64,000 bases of DNA from Bacteroidales bacterium (GCA_020438105.1 JAGQVE010000007.1:62001-126000); one strand, 5' to 3'; positions 8,574 through 17,469 are shown, counted from the first letter of the stretch. Made by a program: numbers and translations. The notes: generated from the sequence alone by a model not told the origin.

Positions 8574-11573
8574 ATGTTAAGGTACGGATCAATTACGTTA
8601 TTATTTATTTTATTTGCACTACAAGGAAACTCACAAGAAAGGACATACAGTTTTGGAAAACCGGGTAACAGATGCCATTATAAATATATCGTTTATTCCC
8701 CCAATGGTGATTACCTGGAAATTAAACGCCCGTTTTTATTCATTCTTGGAGCTGAAGGCGAAGCTGCAACTGATGTTTTTGCAAAAGACACCTTGAATAA
8801 GTTAAGCAGATTCAACAATTATAAATTTGTTTATATCCCTAACTTTTCAAACGATCCTTCTGAAAAGTTAAATTGCATTGATGCGCTTTCAAGTTTGCTT
8901 ACATTTCACAACTATTATGGAAATAAGAATATCTTTTTAAGTATCAATGATTCTACAATAACCCAAAAAAATGTGGACGATGCAAATCTGCCAAAACTTT
9001 TTGGGAACATTCGGCTTTACCAACCCGATACAGCCCAAAGCAACAAAACTGAACCAGGCGTCTACGAAGATTTTAAAGAAGATATATTAGCATACAGAGA
9101 TGGGGCAAACTCTGAACAGGATGACTATAATGCCTATTATATCGCCCCTGATGAATCACAGTTTATCGATCAGGAGGAAGATGCAAAAGCTGCAAGGACA
9201 TACTTTGGCGAACCATTATCATATAAATTTACATTTACCGGAACAGTTAAAGACAAGCTATCTGGTGAAGCATTGCCATATGCAACAGTATTGGTTAGAG
9301 GAACTAGTATTGGAGCAACAACAAACGCTGATGGATTTTTCACCTTGCTTAATGTTCCAACTGATACCAACACATTACTTGTAAGGTATATTGGATACAA
9401 ACCAAAAGAAATTTACTTAACCCCATTTACGCCAATAAAAAACTTTGTGATTGAAATGAGCACAGCAAGCCAAAGCTTATCCGGGGTAACAATTTCGGCA
9501 AATAAGGATGATGTTGTGTTAATGGGAAAAAATGAGGTGAGCACCTACCGAATGTCGCCCAAAAAACTGGCCAACCTACCCAGCCTGGGCGAAAAAGATG
9601 CAATGCGGTCGCTGCAATTAATGCCAGGAATAAGTGCCTCAAATGAGTCATCATCAGGATTGTATGTGCGCGGAGGAACTCCCGATCAAAACCTCATTTT
9701 ATATGATGGATTTACGGTTTACCATGTTGATCACCTTTACGGTTTTTACAGCGCATTCAATTCAAATGCCCTGAAAGATATACGGCTATACAAAGGTGGT
9801 TTTGAATCAAAATATGGTGGCCGCATTTCGAGTGTAACTGAAATAACCGGCAAAGATGGCAATCAGAAGGTTTTTAACATGGGAGCTGATTTGAGTTTAT
9901 TGAGTATAAATGGCTTTGTTGAAATACCCGTGGGAACTAAATTCACCTCTCTGATTGCTTATCGCCGGTCGTATAAAGGCCTTTTGTACAACTCTATTTT
10001 TGAGAAATTTAATGGAACCGACGAGCCCGAAGAATCTGAGGGAGCAGAAGGCAGACCTGGTATGGATTCTCAAACGAGTACAGTAACCAATTACTTTTAT
10101 GACTTAAACGGAAAATTCACCTACCGGCCGAATTCGAAAAATATTTTTGCATTCAGTATTTTTAATGGTACCGACAAACTGGACAACAGCTCTGACAGGG
10201 AAGCGTCATCATTTGGTGGCGGTGGTGGAGGATTTGGAATGAATACTACGGACCTTACACGGTATGGTAATATTGGTAGCAGTATGAAGTGGTCGAAAAA
10301 ATGGACCGACAAACTTTTTGGAACCAGTATCATAAGTTATTCAAATTATTATAGCAAGCGCGACCGTACTTCAGAACGGACAATTTTTGATGATGATGGC
10401 AACAGTAGTACTTCTACCACTGGAGTTCTGGAAAATAATAATCTTAAAGATTATAGTTTAAAGTCGGATTACCAACTCGATATGCTTAAAAATGCAACAT
10501 TAAATTTTGGTCTTTTCGGATCGTGGTATGATATCATTTACGATTATTCCGACAATGACACCGCGAAAATTATTGATAAACATAATGAAGCATTGCTTGC
10601 AGGTGTTTATCTCCAATCAAAATTAACTGCATTCAATGAAAAACTAAGTTTTACTCCTGGAATCCGGGCCAATTATTTTCAATCAACCAATGAACTATAT
10701 TTTGAACCCCGGGCGTCAGCTTCTTATAAATTAAACAGTATGTTTACCCTTAAAGGGGCTGTGGGCAAGTATTATCAGTTTGTTAATAAAGTAACCCGGG
10801 AAGATATTTTATCTGGCAGTAAAGATTTTTGGCTATTGTCGAATGAAAACTCAATACCCGTAAGTTCAGCCATTCATTACGACCTGGGATTGTCATGGGA
10901 TAATCTTGAGTACTTATTTGGAGTGGAAGCTTACTACAAAAAAATTGAAAACCTAACTGAGTATTCACTGCGCTTTAACATGAGTCCGCTGGGTGTAGAT
11001 TATGATGAGAACTTTTTCAGTGGGCATGGATTTGCCCAAGGATTAGAATTTTTAGCACAAAAAAACTCCGGAAAAATTAATGGCTGGATTAGCTATACCA
11101 TTGGTACTGCCCAAAATCAATTTGACATTTACGGCAGCGATTATTTCCCGGCCAATCAGGATGTAACCCATGAATTTAAAATAGTAGGGTTGTATAAATA
11201 TCGCAGGTGGGATTTTTCAGCTACGTGGATTTATGCAACAGGAAGGCCATACACGGCTCCTTCAGGCGCTTACACTGTTACCTTACTTGATGGAACCGAA
11301 CAGGAGTACTTTACAGTAACATCAAAAAATGGGCTTCGCTTACCAGCGTATCATCGGGCTGATATCTCTGCTAATTTTAAAATATTGATGGGAACGAAAA
11401 CCGACCGGAAGCGACGTGAATTAGGCTATATTGGCATCTCAATCTTCAATGTTTACGACCGCCAAAATGTTTGGTACAAGGAATTTACTATTGAAGATGG
11501 TGAAATCCTGGAAACCAATGTGAGTTACCTGGGATTCACACCCAATCTTACATTATCCATAAAACTCAGATAA
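8574..11573 (+). CDS. TonB-dependent outer-membrane receptor with extra N-terminal domain
   Basis: A 999-residue protein with a signal peptide (residues 1-20). Residues about 22-150 form an unusual alpha/beta domain resembling the start of an alpha/beta-hydrolase but without a GxSxG nucleophile elbow. An acidic linker follows. Residues about 219-305 are a carboxypeptidase-D-like regulatory domain (FTGTVKDKLSGEALPYATV). The plug is at about 325-450 (LYVRGGTPDQNLILYDG), and a 22-strand-type beta-barrel runs to the end (final LTLSIKLR). It imports an unknown ligand using TonB energy. The next gene, 5 bases downstream, is its DUF4249 lipoprotein partner, so this is a non-SusD pair. Barrel and plug are certain; the N-terminal domain is not identified. 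Confidence 0.92.
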   Translation: MLRYGSITLLFILFALQGNSQERTYSFGKPGNRCHYKYIVYSPNGDYLEIKRPFLFILGAEGEAATDVFAKDTLNKLSRFNNYKFVYIPNFSNDPSEKLNCIDALSSLLTFHNYYGNKNIFLSINDSTITQKNVDDANLPKLFGNIRLYQPDTAQSNKTEPGVYEDFKEDILAYRDGANSEQDDYNAYYIAPDESQFIDQEEDAKAARTYFGEPLSYKFTFTGTVKDKLSGEALPYATVLVRGTSIGATTNADGFFTLLNVPTDTNTLLVRYIGYKPKEIYLTPFTPIKNFVIEMSTASQSLSGVTISANKDDVVLMGKNEVSTYRMSPKKLANLPSLGEKDAMRSLQLMPGISASNESSSGLYVRGGTPDQNLILYDGFTVYHVDHLYGFYSAFNSNALKDIRLYKGGFESKYGGRISSVTEITGKDGNQKVFNMGADLSLLSINGFVEIPVGTKFTSLIAYRRSYKGLLYNSIFEKFNGTDEPEESEGAEGRPGMDSQTSTVTNYFYDLNGKFTYRPNSKNIFAFSIFNGTDKLDNSSDREASSFGGGGGGFGMNTTDLTRYGNIGSSMKWSKKWTDKLFGTSIISYSNYYSKRDRTSERTIFDDDGNSSTSTTGVLENNNLKDYSLKSDYQLDMLKNATLNFGLFGSWYDIIYDYSDNDTAKIIDKHNEALLAGVYLQSKLTAFNEKLSFTPGIRANYFQSTNELYFEPRASASYKLNSMFTLKGAVGKYYQFVNKVTREDILSGSKDFWLLSNENSIPVSSAIHYDLGLSWDNLEYLFGVEAYYKKIENLTEYSLRFNMSPLGVDYDENFFSGHGFAQGLEFLAQKNSGKINGWISYTIGTAQNQFDIYGSDYFPANQDVTHEFKIVGLYKYRRWDFSATWIYATGRPYTAPSGAYTVTLLDGTEQEYFTVTSKNGLRLPAYHRADISANFKILMGTKTDRKRRELGYIGISIFNVYDRQNVWYKEFTIEDGEILETNVSYLGFTPNLTLSIKLR

Positions 11574-11578
11574 ACCAT

Positions 11579-12430
11579 ATGAACTCAAATAGATTAATAC
11601 CCTTCGCAATCAACACGTATAAAGCATTACGCTTTGTAACTACCGGCCTCATTGCATTGGCTCTATTTTTAACAGGATGTGAAAATGAAGAAAACTACAC
11701 TTTTGAAGACACCCCTATAATTGCTGCATATTTACATGAAGGAGATACCTTTGAAGTTCAAATCCAACACCAGGTTCCCTTTTTATCTGAAGCTGAATTT
11801 ATTGAAAAAGACCTGGATGACTTATTGGTTTATGTATCAAAAAATGGGGTTCAATATCAGCTCACCGCTACCGGAAATGGAGTTTATACGAGCAATTCAT
11901 TTGAAGTGAGCGCTGGGGATGATTATACCTTGACTTTAAATTACAATCAAAAGGAAGTTTCGGCTTATACTTACATACCCTCAAAACCAAGTGGATTAAC
12001 TCAATCGGCCACAATAATCTATGTAGAACGCAGAGACAGCACCTCAGTCCCTTCCATGGGTTCCATGCCCGACCCCATTGAAATTACGTGGGAGAATGAT
12101 GATGACTCCTATTATTTAGTTGTAATTGAAAATATAGAATCTGAACTGGATCCGATTCAGGATTTTGGTGATGATGATGCTCCCGAACGTCAGTTCAGAA
12201 ATGCACCAACAAATACTTCAGCAGTTGAAATCCGACCATTCGACTTTCAATATTTTGGACATCACCAGGTAATCATTTATCATGTGCTTCCTGACTATGC
12301 CTCCCTTTATGAAATGTCGGAAAATAGCTCACAAAATATTACAAATCCATCCACCAGCATCGAAAATGGATACGGGATCTTTACAGGCTTAAATTCCGAC
12401 ACGCTGTACGTTAATGTGAAAGAGGATTAA
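11579..12430 (+). CDS. DUF4249 family lipoprotein, partner of the TonB receptor
   Basis: A 283-residue protein with an N-terminal signal and a lipobox ending at C34 (LFLTGC), then ENEENYTFEDTPI. The beta-rich body (IIAAYLHEGDTFEVQI, YTLTLNY, then GYGIFTGLNSDTLYV near the end) matches DUF4249 lipoproteins, which sit directly downstream of TonB receptors in Bacteroidota and probably cap them at the surface, as SusD does for SusC. It starts 5 bases after the receptor stop, so the two are co-transcribed. Ligand unknown. Residues 150-200 are markedly acidic (DDDAPE), which could fit a cation or basic ligand; this is speculative. Confidence 0.85.
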   Translation: MNSNRLIPFAINTYKALRFVTTGLIALALFLTGCENEENYTFEDTPIIAAYLHEGDTFEVQIQHQVPFLSEAEFIEKDLDDLLVYVSKNGVQYQLTATGNGVYTSNSFEVSAGDDYTLTLNYNQKEVSAYTYIPSKPSGLTQSATIIYVERRDSTSVPSMGSMPDPIEITWENDDDSYYLVVIENIESELDPIQDFGDDDAPERQFRNAPTNTSAVEIRPFDFQYFGHHQVIIYHVLPDYASLYEMSENSSQNITNPSTSIENGYGIFTGLNSDTLYVNVKED

Positions 12431-12524
12431 ATACCTCATAAGTAAAATCCGGTCCATCAAGCAGATTTAGCCTGGGATTTTATTATGTACCAGACACCAA
12501 TTGATTTTGATTTATTTTTGGTTC

Positions 12525-12881
12525 ATGAAATCAAAGAAAGAACTCAAAAACGACTACAAACAAATGAAGTTCCCGATGGGAGTTTTTCAAGTCATTAATC
12601 TGGTTAATAATAAAATATTGATTGGCAGCAGCAACGACCTGAACGCCATTTGGAACCGCATCCGCACGCAACTCAGGTTTGGCAATTTCATGATTGATGA
12701 TCTTCAAAACGACTGGAAAAAATATGGAGAAGGGAACTTTAAATATGAGATCCTGAGCGAACTCAAGCAGGATGATCCTGATAAAACCGACTATAGCAAA
12801 GACATTAAAGCTCTTGAAGAATTGTACCTGGAGGAGTTGCAGCCTTATGATGAACGGGGGTATAACAGACGAAAGAAGTGA
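12525..12881 (+). CDS. GIY-YIG nuclease superfamily protein with altered active-site motifs
   Basis: A 118-residue protein from ATG 12525. The pattern GVFQVINLVNNKILIGSS, LQNDWKKYGEGNFKYEILSE, LEELYLEELQPYDERGYN follows the small stand-alone GIY-YIG proteins of Bacteroidota. The motif tyrosines are changed: GIY is GVF and YIG is LIG. A conserved Arg (NRIRTQL) and the Glu (LEELYLEE) remain, so catalysis is doubtful and the protein may only bind DNA. A perfect -7 element TATTTTTG lies at 12513-12520, too close for this ATG. Translation may therefore start at Met14 (12564), just before the domain. Cellular role unknown. Confidence 0.72.
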   Translation: MKSKKELKNDYKQMKFPMGVFQVINLVNNKILIGSSNDLNAIWNRIRTQLRFGNFMIDDLQNDWKKYGEGNFKYEILSELKQDDPDKTDYSKDIKALEELYLEELQPYDERGYNRRKK

Positions 12882-13007
12882 GGTAATATTTCCAGCATTT
12901 TACGAAGTATTGCTAAAAAATATTGGAAGTTCTCGGGAAGAATAAAATTGAAAAATGTGGGGTCACGTAGTGGCCAAATGTTGGCAGAAATAGCATAATA
13001 CAGACGG

Positions 13008-13119
13008 ATTTGCGCCGTAAGTGCGAAATATCATTAAGATATTTTATTATTGCGTACCTATGGCACGCTTATATTTTCCGTAATCTATTTTTCTACCAAT
13101 ATTTGGCTCCTACGGAGCC
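13008..13119. repeat. Intergenic element with three hairpins
   Basis: Within 112 bases there are three hairpin sequences. An imperfect TTT(g)CGC/GCGAAA hairpin lies at 13009-13028. GCGTaCC-TAT-GGcACGC is at 13052-13068. GGCTCC-TAC-GGAGCC at 13105-13119 has a perfect 6-bp stem. No T-run follows any of them and no coding frame crosses them. The compact array resembles REP/MITE-like intergenic repeats; copy number in the genome cannot be judged here. Confidence 0.5.
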
Positions 13120-13162
13120 TGGGATTTACCATATTGAATTTACCCCCTCTCCCAGCATAGCC

Positions 13163-13188
13163 TCACTTTGTCCACCGAAACAAAGTGA
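13163..13188. repeat. Inverted repeat, 9-bp arms
   Basis: TCACTTTGT (13163-13171) and ACAAAGTGA (13180-13188) pair perfectly across an 8-base loop. It abuts the broken S23-like fragment and may mark a deletion or insertion junction. Confidence 0.5.
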
Positions 13189-13191
13189 AGG

Positions 13192-13236
13192 TGCATGACT
13201 TCGCCGCCAGACGTCCAAATCTCCGATTTGCTCCAT
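13192..13236 (-). pseudogene. Possible remnant of a four-helix-bundle (S23/IVP) gene
   Basis: The minus strand from ATG 13236 reads MEQIGDLDVWRRSHA, which resembles the N-terminus of four-helix-bundle proteins related to 23S rRNA intervening-sequence proteins (pattern I-x-DL-x-VW-x-x-x-HxLAL). After 15 codons the resemblance stops at the 13163-13188 inverted repeat. The rest of the roughly 120-residue family length is missing, so this would be a truncated relic. The evidence is a 15-residue match by eye only. Confidence 0.35.
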
Positions 13237-13275
13237 CACCCCCCAAGTCTCACCCCTCAATTTCCTCAACCCCTT

Positions 13276-13380
13276 GCCCTTTGCTCTCCGCCCTTCGCCC
13301 TTCGCTCTCCGCTCTATGCCATCTGCCCTCAGCCCTCTGCCCTTTGCCCTTCGCTCTTCGCCATCAGCTCCCCGCTCCTT
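13276..13380. repeat. Fifteen tandem degenerate heptamers (GCCCTTT type)
   Basis: Starting at 13276 the sequence divides into 15 consecutive 7-base units, each beginning with GC: GCCCTTT, GCTCTCC, GCCCTTC, GCCCTTC, GCTCTCC, and so on. They are pyrimidine-rich variants of GCYYTYY. The array ends at the first base of the comM stop codon (13380-13382). Such degenerate heptad arrays are non-coding low-complexity DNA; the seven-residue periodicity in the overlapping minus-strand frame is only a by-product. Confidence 0.75.
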
Positions 13381-14918
13381 TACACCCCCCACGTCTCCCG
13401 ATCCAAACTCCGGTACTGAATCGCCTCCGCCAGATGCTCGGGTTTAATGTTTTCACTGGCATCCAGGTCGGCGATGGTGCGGGCCACTTTTAGGATGCGG
13501 TCGTAGGCACGCGCCGAGAGACTCAGCTTCTCCATAGCGTTTTTCAGCAGGGTGGCTCCTGTTTCATCCAGCTTGCAGATCTGACGCAACTGCTTGCTGC
13601 TCATCTGGGCATTGCTGTACACTCCTTTCGATTCGGCGAAACGTTTTTCCTGTATTTTCCTGGCAGCGATCACCCTCTCCCTGACTGAATCGCTCTTCTC
13701 CCCTGCCCTTTCTTCGGACAACTCCCTGAAGGGCACCGGCACCACCTCCACATGAATGTCGATGCGGTCGAGTAAGGGGCCGGAAATTTTATTTAAATAC
13801 CGCTGTACAATTCCCGGCGCACAACTGCACTCTTTTTCAGGGTGGTTGTAATAGCCGCAGGGACAGGGATTCATCGAGGCGATCAGCATAAAGCTGGCCG
13901 GGAATTCCACGGTGAGCTTGGCCCGCGAGATGGTCACGATCCGGTCTTCCATGGGCTGCCGCATCACCTCCAGTACGGTGCGTTTGAATTCGGGCAATTC
14001 GTCGAGGAATAAAACCCCGTTGTGCGCCAATGAAATCTCACCGGGATTGGGATAGGTACCTCCTCCAACAAGCCCGGCATCGCTTATGGTATGGTGCGGC
14101 GAGCGAAAGGGCCTCACCGACACCAGCGAGGTATCCTTGCTCAGCTTGCCGGCAACGGAATGTATCTTGGTGGTTTCGAGTGCTTCATGCAGGTTGAGGG
14201 GTGGCAATATGGAAGGCAGCCGTTTGGCCAGCATGGTCTTTCCGGCACCCGGCGGACCTATCAAAATTGCGTTGTGCCCCCCTGAGGCTGCGATCTCCAG
14301 CGCCCTTTTGATATTCTCCTGACCTTTTACATCGGCAAAGTCGAATTCATAATCGTTCACGTTGGCGAAAAATTCTTCGCGGGTGTTGACCTGCTCAGGC
14401 TGGAAAGCGCTGTGATCTTCAAAAAAACGGATCACCTCTTTGATGTTTTCCATTCCGTACACTTCCAGATCGTTGACAATGGCGGCCTCACGGGCGTTTT
14501 GTTTGGGCAGGATAAACCCTTTATATCCTTTTTTACGGGCTTCGATGGCGATGGGCAGGGCACCGTTCATTGGTTGCAGGCTGCCATCCAGCGAAAGCTC
14601 ACCCATGATGAGGTAATCGGCCAGGTCGTCGGCGATGATCTGCTCAGAGGCGGCCAGCACGCCCATGGCAATGGTAAGGTCGTAGGCCGAGCCCTCCTTT
14701 TTGATATCGGCCGGAGCCATGTTCACGGTAATGCGGAAACCGGGCCAGCGGTAACCTGAGTTTTTAAAGGCCGCCACAATGCGGTGCTGACTCTCTTTCA
14801 CGGCGTTATCAGGCAAACCCACCAGGTAAAAGGCGGATCCCTGTCCGGCATTCACCTCCACCGTCACGATGATCGCATCGATCCCCAGTAAAGTGCTGCC
14901 ATAGGTTTTAACTAGCAT
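13380..14918 (-). CDS. comM: YifB/ComM family Mg-chelatase-like AAA+ ATPase
   Basis: A 512-residue protein, full length for the family. Residues 1-165 are the Lon-protease-like N-terminal domain ([24 protein letters not shown]). The AAA+ core has Walker [10 protein letters not shown] at 221-229 and Walker B VLFLDE at 302-307. A Cys-rich NPCPCGY...CSC element and an Mg-chelatase C-terminal domain ([15 protein letters not shown]) follow. ComM homologues are hexameric helicases that extend branch migration of incoming DNA during natural transformation. GC content is clearly higher here than in the signalling genes to the right. It lies 15 bases after gldB in the same direction. Confidence 0.92.
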   Translation of the reverse strand: MLVKTYGSTLLGIDAIIVTVEVNAGQGSAFYLVGLPDNAVKESQHRIVAAFKNSGYRWPGFRITVNMAPADIKKEGSAYDLTIAMGVLAASEQIIADDLADYLIMGELSLDGSLQPMNGALPIAIEARKKGYKGFILPKQNAREAAIVNDLEVYGMENIKEVIRFFEDHSAFQPEQVNTREEFFANVNDYEFDFADVKGQENIKRALEIAASGGHNAILIGPPGAGKTMLAKRLPSILPPLNLHEALETTKIHSVAGKLSKDTSLVSVRPFRSPHHTISDAGLVGGGTYPNPGEISLAHNGVLFLDELPEFKRTVLEVMRQPMEDRIVTISRAKLTVEFPASFMLIASMNPCPCGYYNHPEKECSCAPGIVQRYLNKISGPLLDRIDIHVEVVPVPFRELSEERAGEKSDSVRERVIAARKIQEKRFAESKGVYSNAQMSSKQLRQICKLDETGATLLKNAMEKLSLSARAYDRILKVARTIADLDASENIKPEHLAEAIQYRSLDRETWGV

Positions 14919-14933
14919 GCTTTATCTTTTGGT

Positions 14934-15932
14934 TTACAGCTCAGGTTTATAGGCTGAGGCTTTTAATATTTTCTGAGCATTCTCCTCCCGGATCAATTGC
15001 CCGAGGCTAATATCGGAATTTTTTTGCATATACGCATCCACGATCTGGTAACCGGCAAACCAACCCAGTCGGGGCGGTGAATCTTTGCCAAAAAAAGAGG
15101 TGAAAGGGGCTTCGCCCAGAAATTTCTGGACGGTAGTAGATTCGGCGGAGTAGAGCATCTGATTTTCGATCATAAAGGCCCATACCAGTCCTTCATTGTT
15201 GCCGGCCCAGGCCAGTCCTTCGGGCATGTAATCTAGCAAAATCCGCTCTTCAAGATTGGGGATCATCGCTTTTACAAACCAGAGCAATTTCCCCTGGTAG
15301 ATCATTTGCGAAAGCAAGTCCTGCTGATTAAAATCTGGTTGGATCATGGAGGATGCAATTTCAAACATACAATCCCGAACAATGTAATCACTGCTGAAAC
15401 GGGGCAATACATACAACGGGATACCAAGTTGCTTGTAGCGCCAATAATCGCCGCCCAGGTACATATCCAGCGCGATCAGTAAATTGTTTTCGTATAGCTG
15501 CACCGGATGTTCATAATCAAAACCTGAAATGTAAGTGTAAGCGTTGAGATCGGGCGCCTCGGGGAAATAATACTTTAAATGACGAACGGCATCGTTCAAT
15601 TGGGAAGTAAGAAGATCCAGGTCGGGATAGGTTTGCGCCACATCCTTGTAAACACTGATCAGCAGGGTATCCTGAACGAAATTCAGGATGCGGTTTAAAC
15701 TTACCGGGTTATTCAAATCGCCTTCCAGGAAAACCGGGAATTGGGGCTGTAGGCGTTTTAGCTCCGGCAACAGTTGGGTAGTATCGATGTTAAAAAGGGC
15801 CTCTCCGTATCGTTTAATTTTAATATTGGGATCGGCCACATCACTTACATCCACCTCCAGCCGGTTGTTATTTGATTGACAAGCAAAAACAAACAGCAGC
15901 AGCAGAAAGATATAACTCCGGTTTTTGATCAT
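14934..15932 (-). CDS. gldB: Gliding motility lipoprotein GldB
   Basis: A 332-residue protein with a lipobox ending at C18 (FVFAC). The conserved central region includes AYTYISGFDYEHPVQLY, LLIALDMYLGGDYWRY and LPRFSSDYIVRDCMFEIA, the hallmark of GldB. In Flavobacterium GldB is needed for gliding and for stability of T9SS-linked machinery; in non-gliding Bacteroidota the gene is kept alongside T9SS. That fits the two T9SS-tailed proteins in this window. A terminator of the upstream porin gene ends just 15 bases before its start, so its promoter is either within that stretch or transcription reads through. Confidence 0.85.
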   Translation of the reverse strand: MIKNRSYIFLLLLFVFACQSNNNRLEVDVSDVADPNIKIKRYGEALFNIDTTQLLPELKRLQPQFPVFLEGDLNNPVSLNRILNFVQDTLLISVYKDVAQTYPDLDLLTSQLNDAVRHLKYYFPEAPDLNAYTYISGFDYEHPVQLYENNLLIALDMYLGGDYWRYKQLGIPLYVLPRFSSDYIVRDCMFEIASSMIQPDFNQQDLLSQMIYQGKLLWFVKAMIPNLEERILLDYMPEGLAWAGNNEGLVWAFMIENQMLYSAESTTVQKFLGEAPFTSFFGKDSPPRLGWFAGYQIVDAYMQKNSDISLGQLIREENAQKILKASAYKPEL

Positions 15933-15946
15933 AAAGTTGAAAAATT

Positions 15947-15976
15947 AAAAAAAGTGCCGGCCATAAAACCAGCACT
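15947..15976 (-). terminator. Rho-independent terminator after the outer-membrane beta-barrel gene
   Basis: On the minus strand AGTGCTGG and CCGGCACT form an 8-bp stem with one G-U pair and an 8-base loop, followed by seven T. It lies 23 bases after the barrel gene stop and just before the gldB start. Confidence 0.75.
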
Positions 15977-15998
15977 TCCACGATTGATTAAATATCTT

Positions 15999-16637
15999 TT
16001 ACATGAATTTCCAGCCAACGCTCACAAAAAACAAGTTGTTTTTTAACGAACCCAGGTCCGTGTCAACCGCATCCTCAGGTTTGTCATAAATATTGCTTAA
16101 CCCGAGTTCGTAGCGCAGGTCGACGGTGAGAAACAGGAAATCGACTCCGGCACCGAACTGCAGGCCCCAATTGAGGTCTTTGTAATTATCGGGAAATTCA
16201 TCCGGTGTATCGATGGCTTGTTTGTCAACCATCAAATCAAATTTCTTGGAAGTAACAATGCTTGCAACAGGTCCGGCCTGCAAGCGCACATTGAGGGTTG
16301 GCGGATCGATGATCTTATATCCGATTAATACAGGAATATCCAGAGAATTCAGGGTGATCTCCTGGTTGATATTACTCACCGAACCGGTACCATAATCAAC
16401 ATCATAAGTGAGTTCACCTCTTTTAGCTGTGAAATAAGCCTCAGGCTGCAGGTGCCACTTATCACCAATCCGGACAAAGGCGCCGGCAAGGAATCCGGCT
16501 TTGGCTGCCTTTTCATAATCGTTCAGGTCAGTTGAAAGTGTGTTCATATTTACACCGCCTTTAATCCCCAGGCTCAATTGACCGAAAGTGATGGAAGCAA
16601 AAAGGAAGGCCATAGCAAAAACAATCATTTTCTTCAT
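15999..16637 (-). CDS. Outer-membrane beta-barrel (PorT/porin-like) protein
   Basis: A 212-residue protein from ATG 16637, chosen because it begins a clean signal peptide (MKKMIVFAMAFLFASITFGQ). The frame could extend to 16706, but that would overlap the promoter. The mature part starts LSLGIKGGVNMNTLS, has alternating amphipathic strands and ends in an aromatic-containing strand (FFVSVGWKFM), typical of 8-10-strand outer-membrane barrels. Role unknown. It diverges from a second barrel gene at 16758, and the two share the intergenic promoter region. Confidence 0.82.
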   Translation of the reverse strand: MKKMIVFAMAFLFASITFGQLSLGIKGGVNMNTLSTDLNDYEKAAKAGFLAGAFVRIGDKWHLQPEAYFTAKRGELTYDVDYGTGSVSNINQEITLNSLDIPVLIGYKIIDPPTLNVRLQAGPVASIVTSKKFDLMVDKQAIDTPDEFPDNYKDLNWGLQFGAGVDFLFLTVDLRYELGLSNIYDKPEDAVDTDLGSLKNNLFFVSVGWKFM

Positions 16638-16661
16638 AGGTCTAAATTTTAATGTGATTAA

Positions 16662-16691
16662 CAAAAATAAGCTTTTCTTGCGTTTCTGAAA
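16662..16691 (-). promoter_or_regulatory. Promoter of the minus-strand barrel gene
   Basis: TATTTTTG on the minus strand (16662-16669) fits the Bacteroidota -7 TAnnTTTG exactly. TTTC (16688-16691) serves as the -33 element with an 18-base spacer. Transcription would start about 20 bases before the ATG at 16637. Confidence 0.5.
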
Positions 16692-16706
16692 ATAATTCCA
16701 ATTCAA

Positions 16707-16736
16707 TTTGAGGCTTTGCTGATTTAACTATTTTTG
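16707..16736 (+). promoter_or_regulatory. Promoter of the plus-strand barrel gene
   Basis: TTTG (16707-16710) and TATTTTTG (16729-16736), 18 bases apart, match both halves of the Bacteroidota consensus. The predicted transcription start near 16743 leaves a leader of about 15 bases before ATG 16758. Confidence 0.62.
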
Positions 16737-16757
16737 TGTGATAATAAAACAAAGTGT

Positions 16758-17459
16758 ATGAAACGAAATATTCTCCTTGCTATTATTTTAGTTTTTGGAA
16801 TGAATTCGCTGTTCAGCCAGGTTAAACCTTTCAGGTTTGGTGTAAAGGTAGCTCCCGATTTTTCATGGATCTCCCCCGACACCAAAGATTATGAAAATGA
16901 TGGTATGGTGCCGGGCTTTTCGTGGGGATTCCTGGCCGATATTACCCTTACCGACAACTATTTTGTAAAAACCGGTTTCAGTGTGGATTACGTGGGCGGA
17001 AAACTCACTTATCCCCATTCGATGCTGCTGGATGAATCCCAATCGGCGCTCACAGCCGGAACTTTAAAACGCAAGTACAGCCTCCGCTATCTTGAAATTC
17101 CGGCAACCATTAAAATGCGGACCAACCAGTTCAACAACATGGCATTTTATGGCGAGATAGGATTTGGAGGGTATTTTAACCTCAAGGCCAAAGGCAAGGA
17201 TGAATTTACCCCCGATGGATCATCCACCGTGGTTTCTGATGATGGCGACATCAAGGATGAGATCAGCTTTATGCGGGCTTCGATGATCGTGGGTGCGGGC
17301 ATGGAATATTTCATTGATGAATCCACCTCGCTGATATTTTCCGTTGATTTCAACAACGGCCTCACCAATGTGCTGAACGGGAAAAACAACATCGACGCAA
17401 GCCTGAATGAAAGAGCGCAGCTTTATTATTTCCAGTTGAATGTGGGTGTAATGTTTTAA
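16758..17459 (+). CDS. Outer-membrane beta-barrel protein
   Basis: A 233-residue protein from ATG 16758. Start choice: MKRNILLAIILVFGMNSLFS gives a proper signal peptide, and the promoter lies just upstream; an upstream TTG at 16734 falls inside the -7 box. The mature part has beta-strand periodicity (FRFGVKVAPDFSWIS, YFVKTGFSVDYVGGKL) and a final strand LYYFQLNVGVMF. It is a small porin-like barrel, like its divergent neighbour but not a close copy. The nadE gene begins 10 bases after its stop, so the two are probably co-transcribed. Confidence 0.82.
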   Translation: MKRNILLAIILVFGMNSLFSQVKPFRFGVKVAPDFSWISPDTKDYENDGMVPGFSWGFLADITLTDNYFVKTGFSVDYVGGKLTYPHSMLLDESQSALTAGTLKRKYSLRYLEIPATIKMRTNQFNNMAFYGEIGFGGYFNLKAKGKDEFTPDGSSTVVSDDGDIKDEISFMRASMIVGAGMEYFIDESTSLIFSVDFNNGLTNVLNGKNNIDASLNERAQLYYFQLNVGVMF

Positions 17460-17469
17460 ACTCCGTATC

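Noticed and set aside
13126..13392. Minus-strand frame encoding repeated RRAKG-like heptapeptides
   Set aside because: The repeats come from the non-coding heptamer array; the frame has no recognisable domain beyond the 15-residue S23-like remnant.
13185..13493. Plus-strand Pro/Ser-rich frames over the heptamer array
   Set aside because: They are translations of the same pyrimidine-rich array and run into comM antisense.
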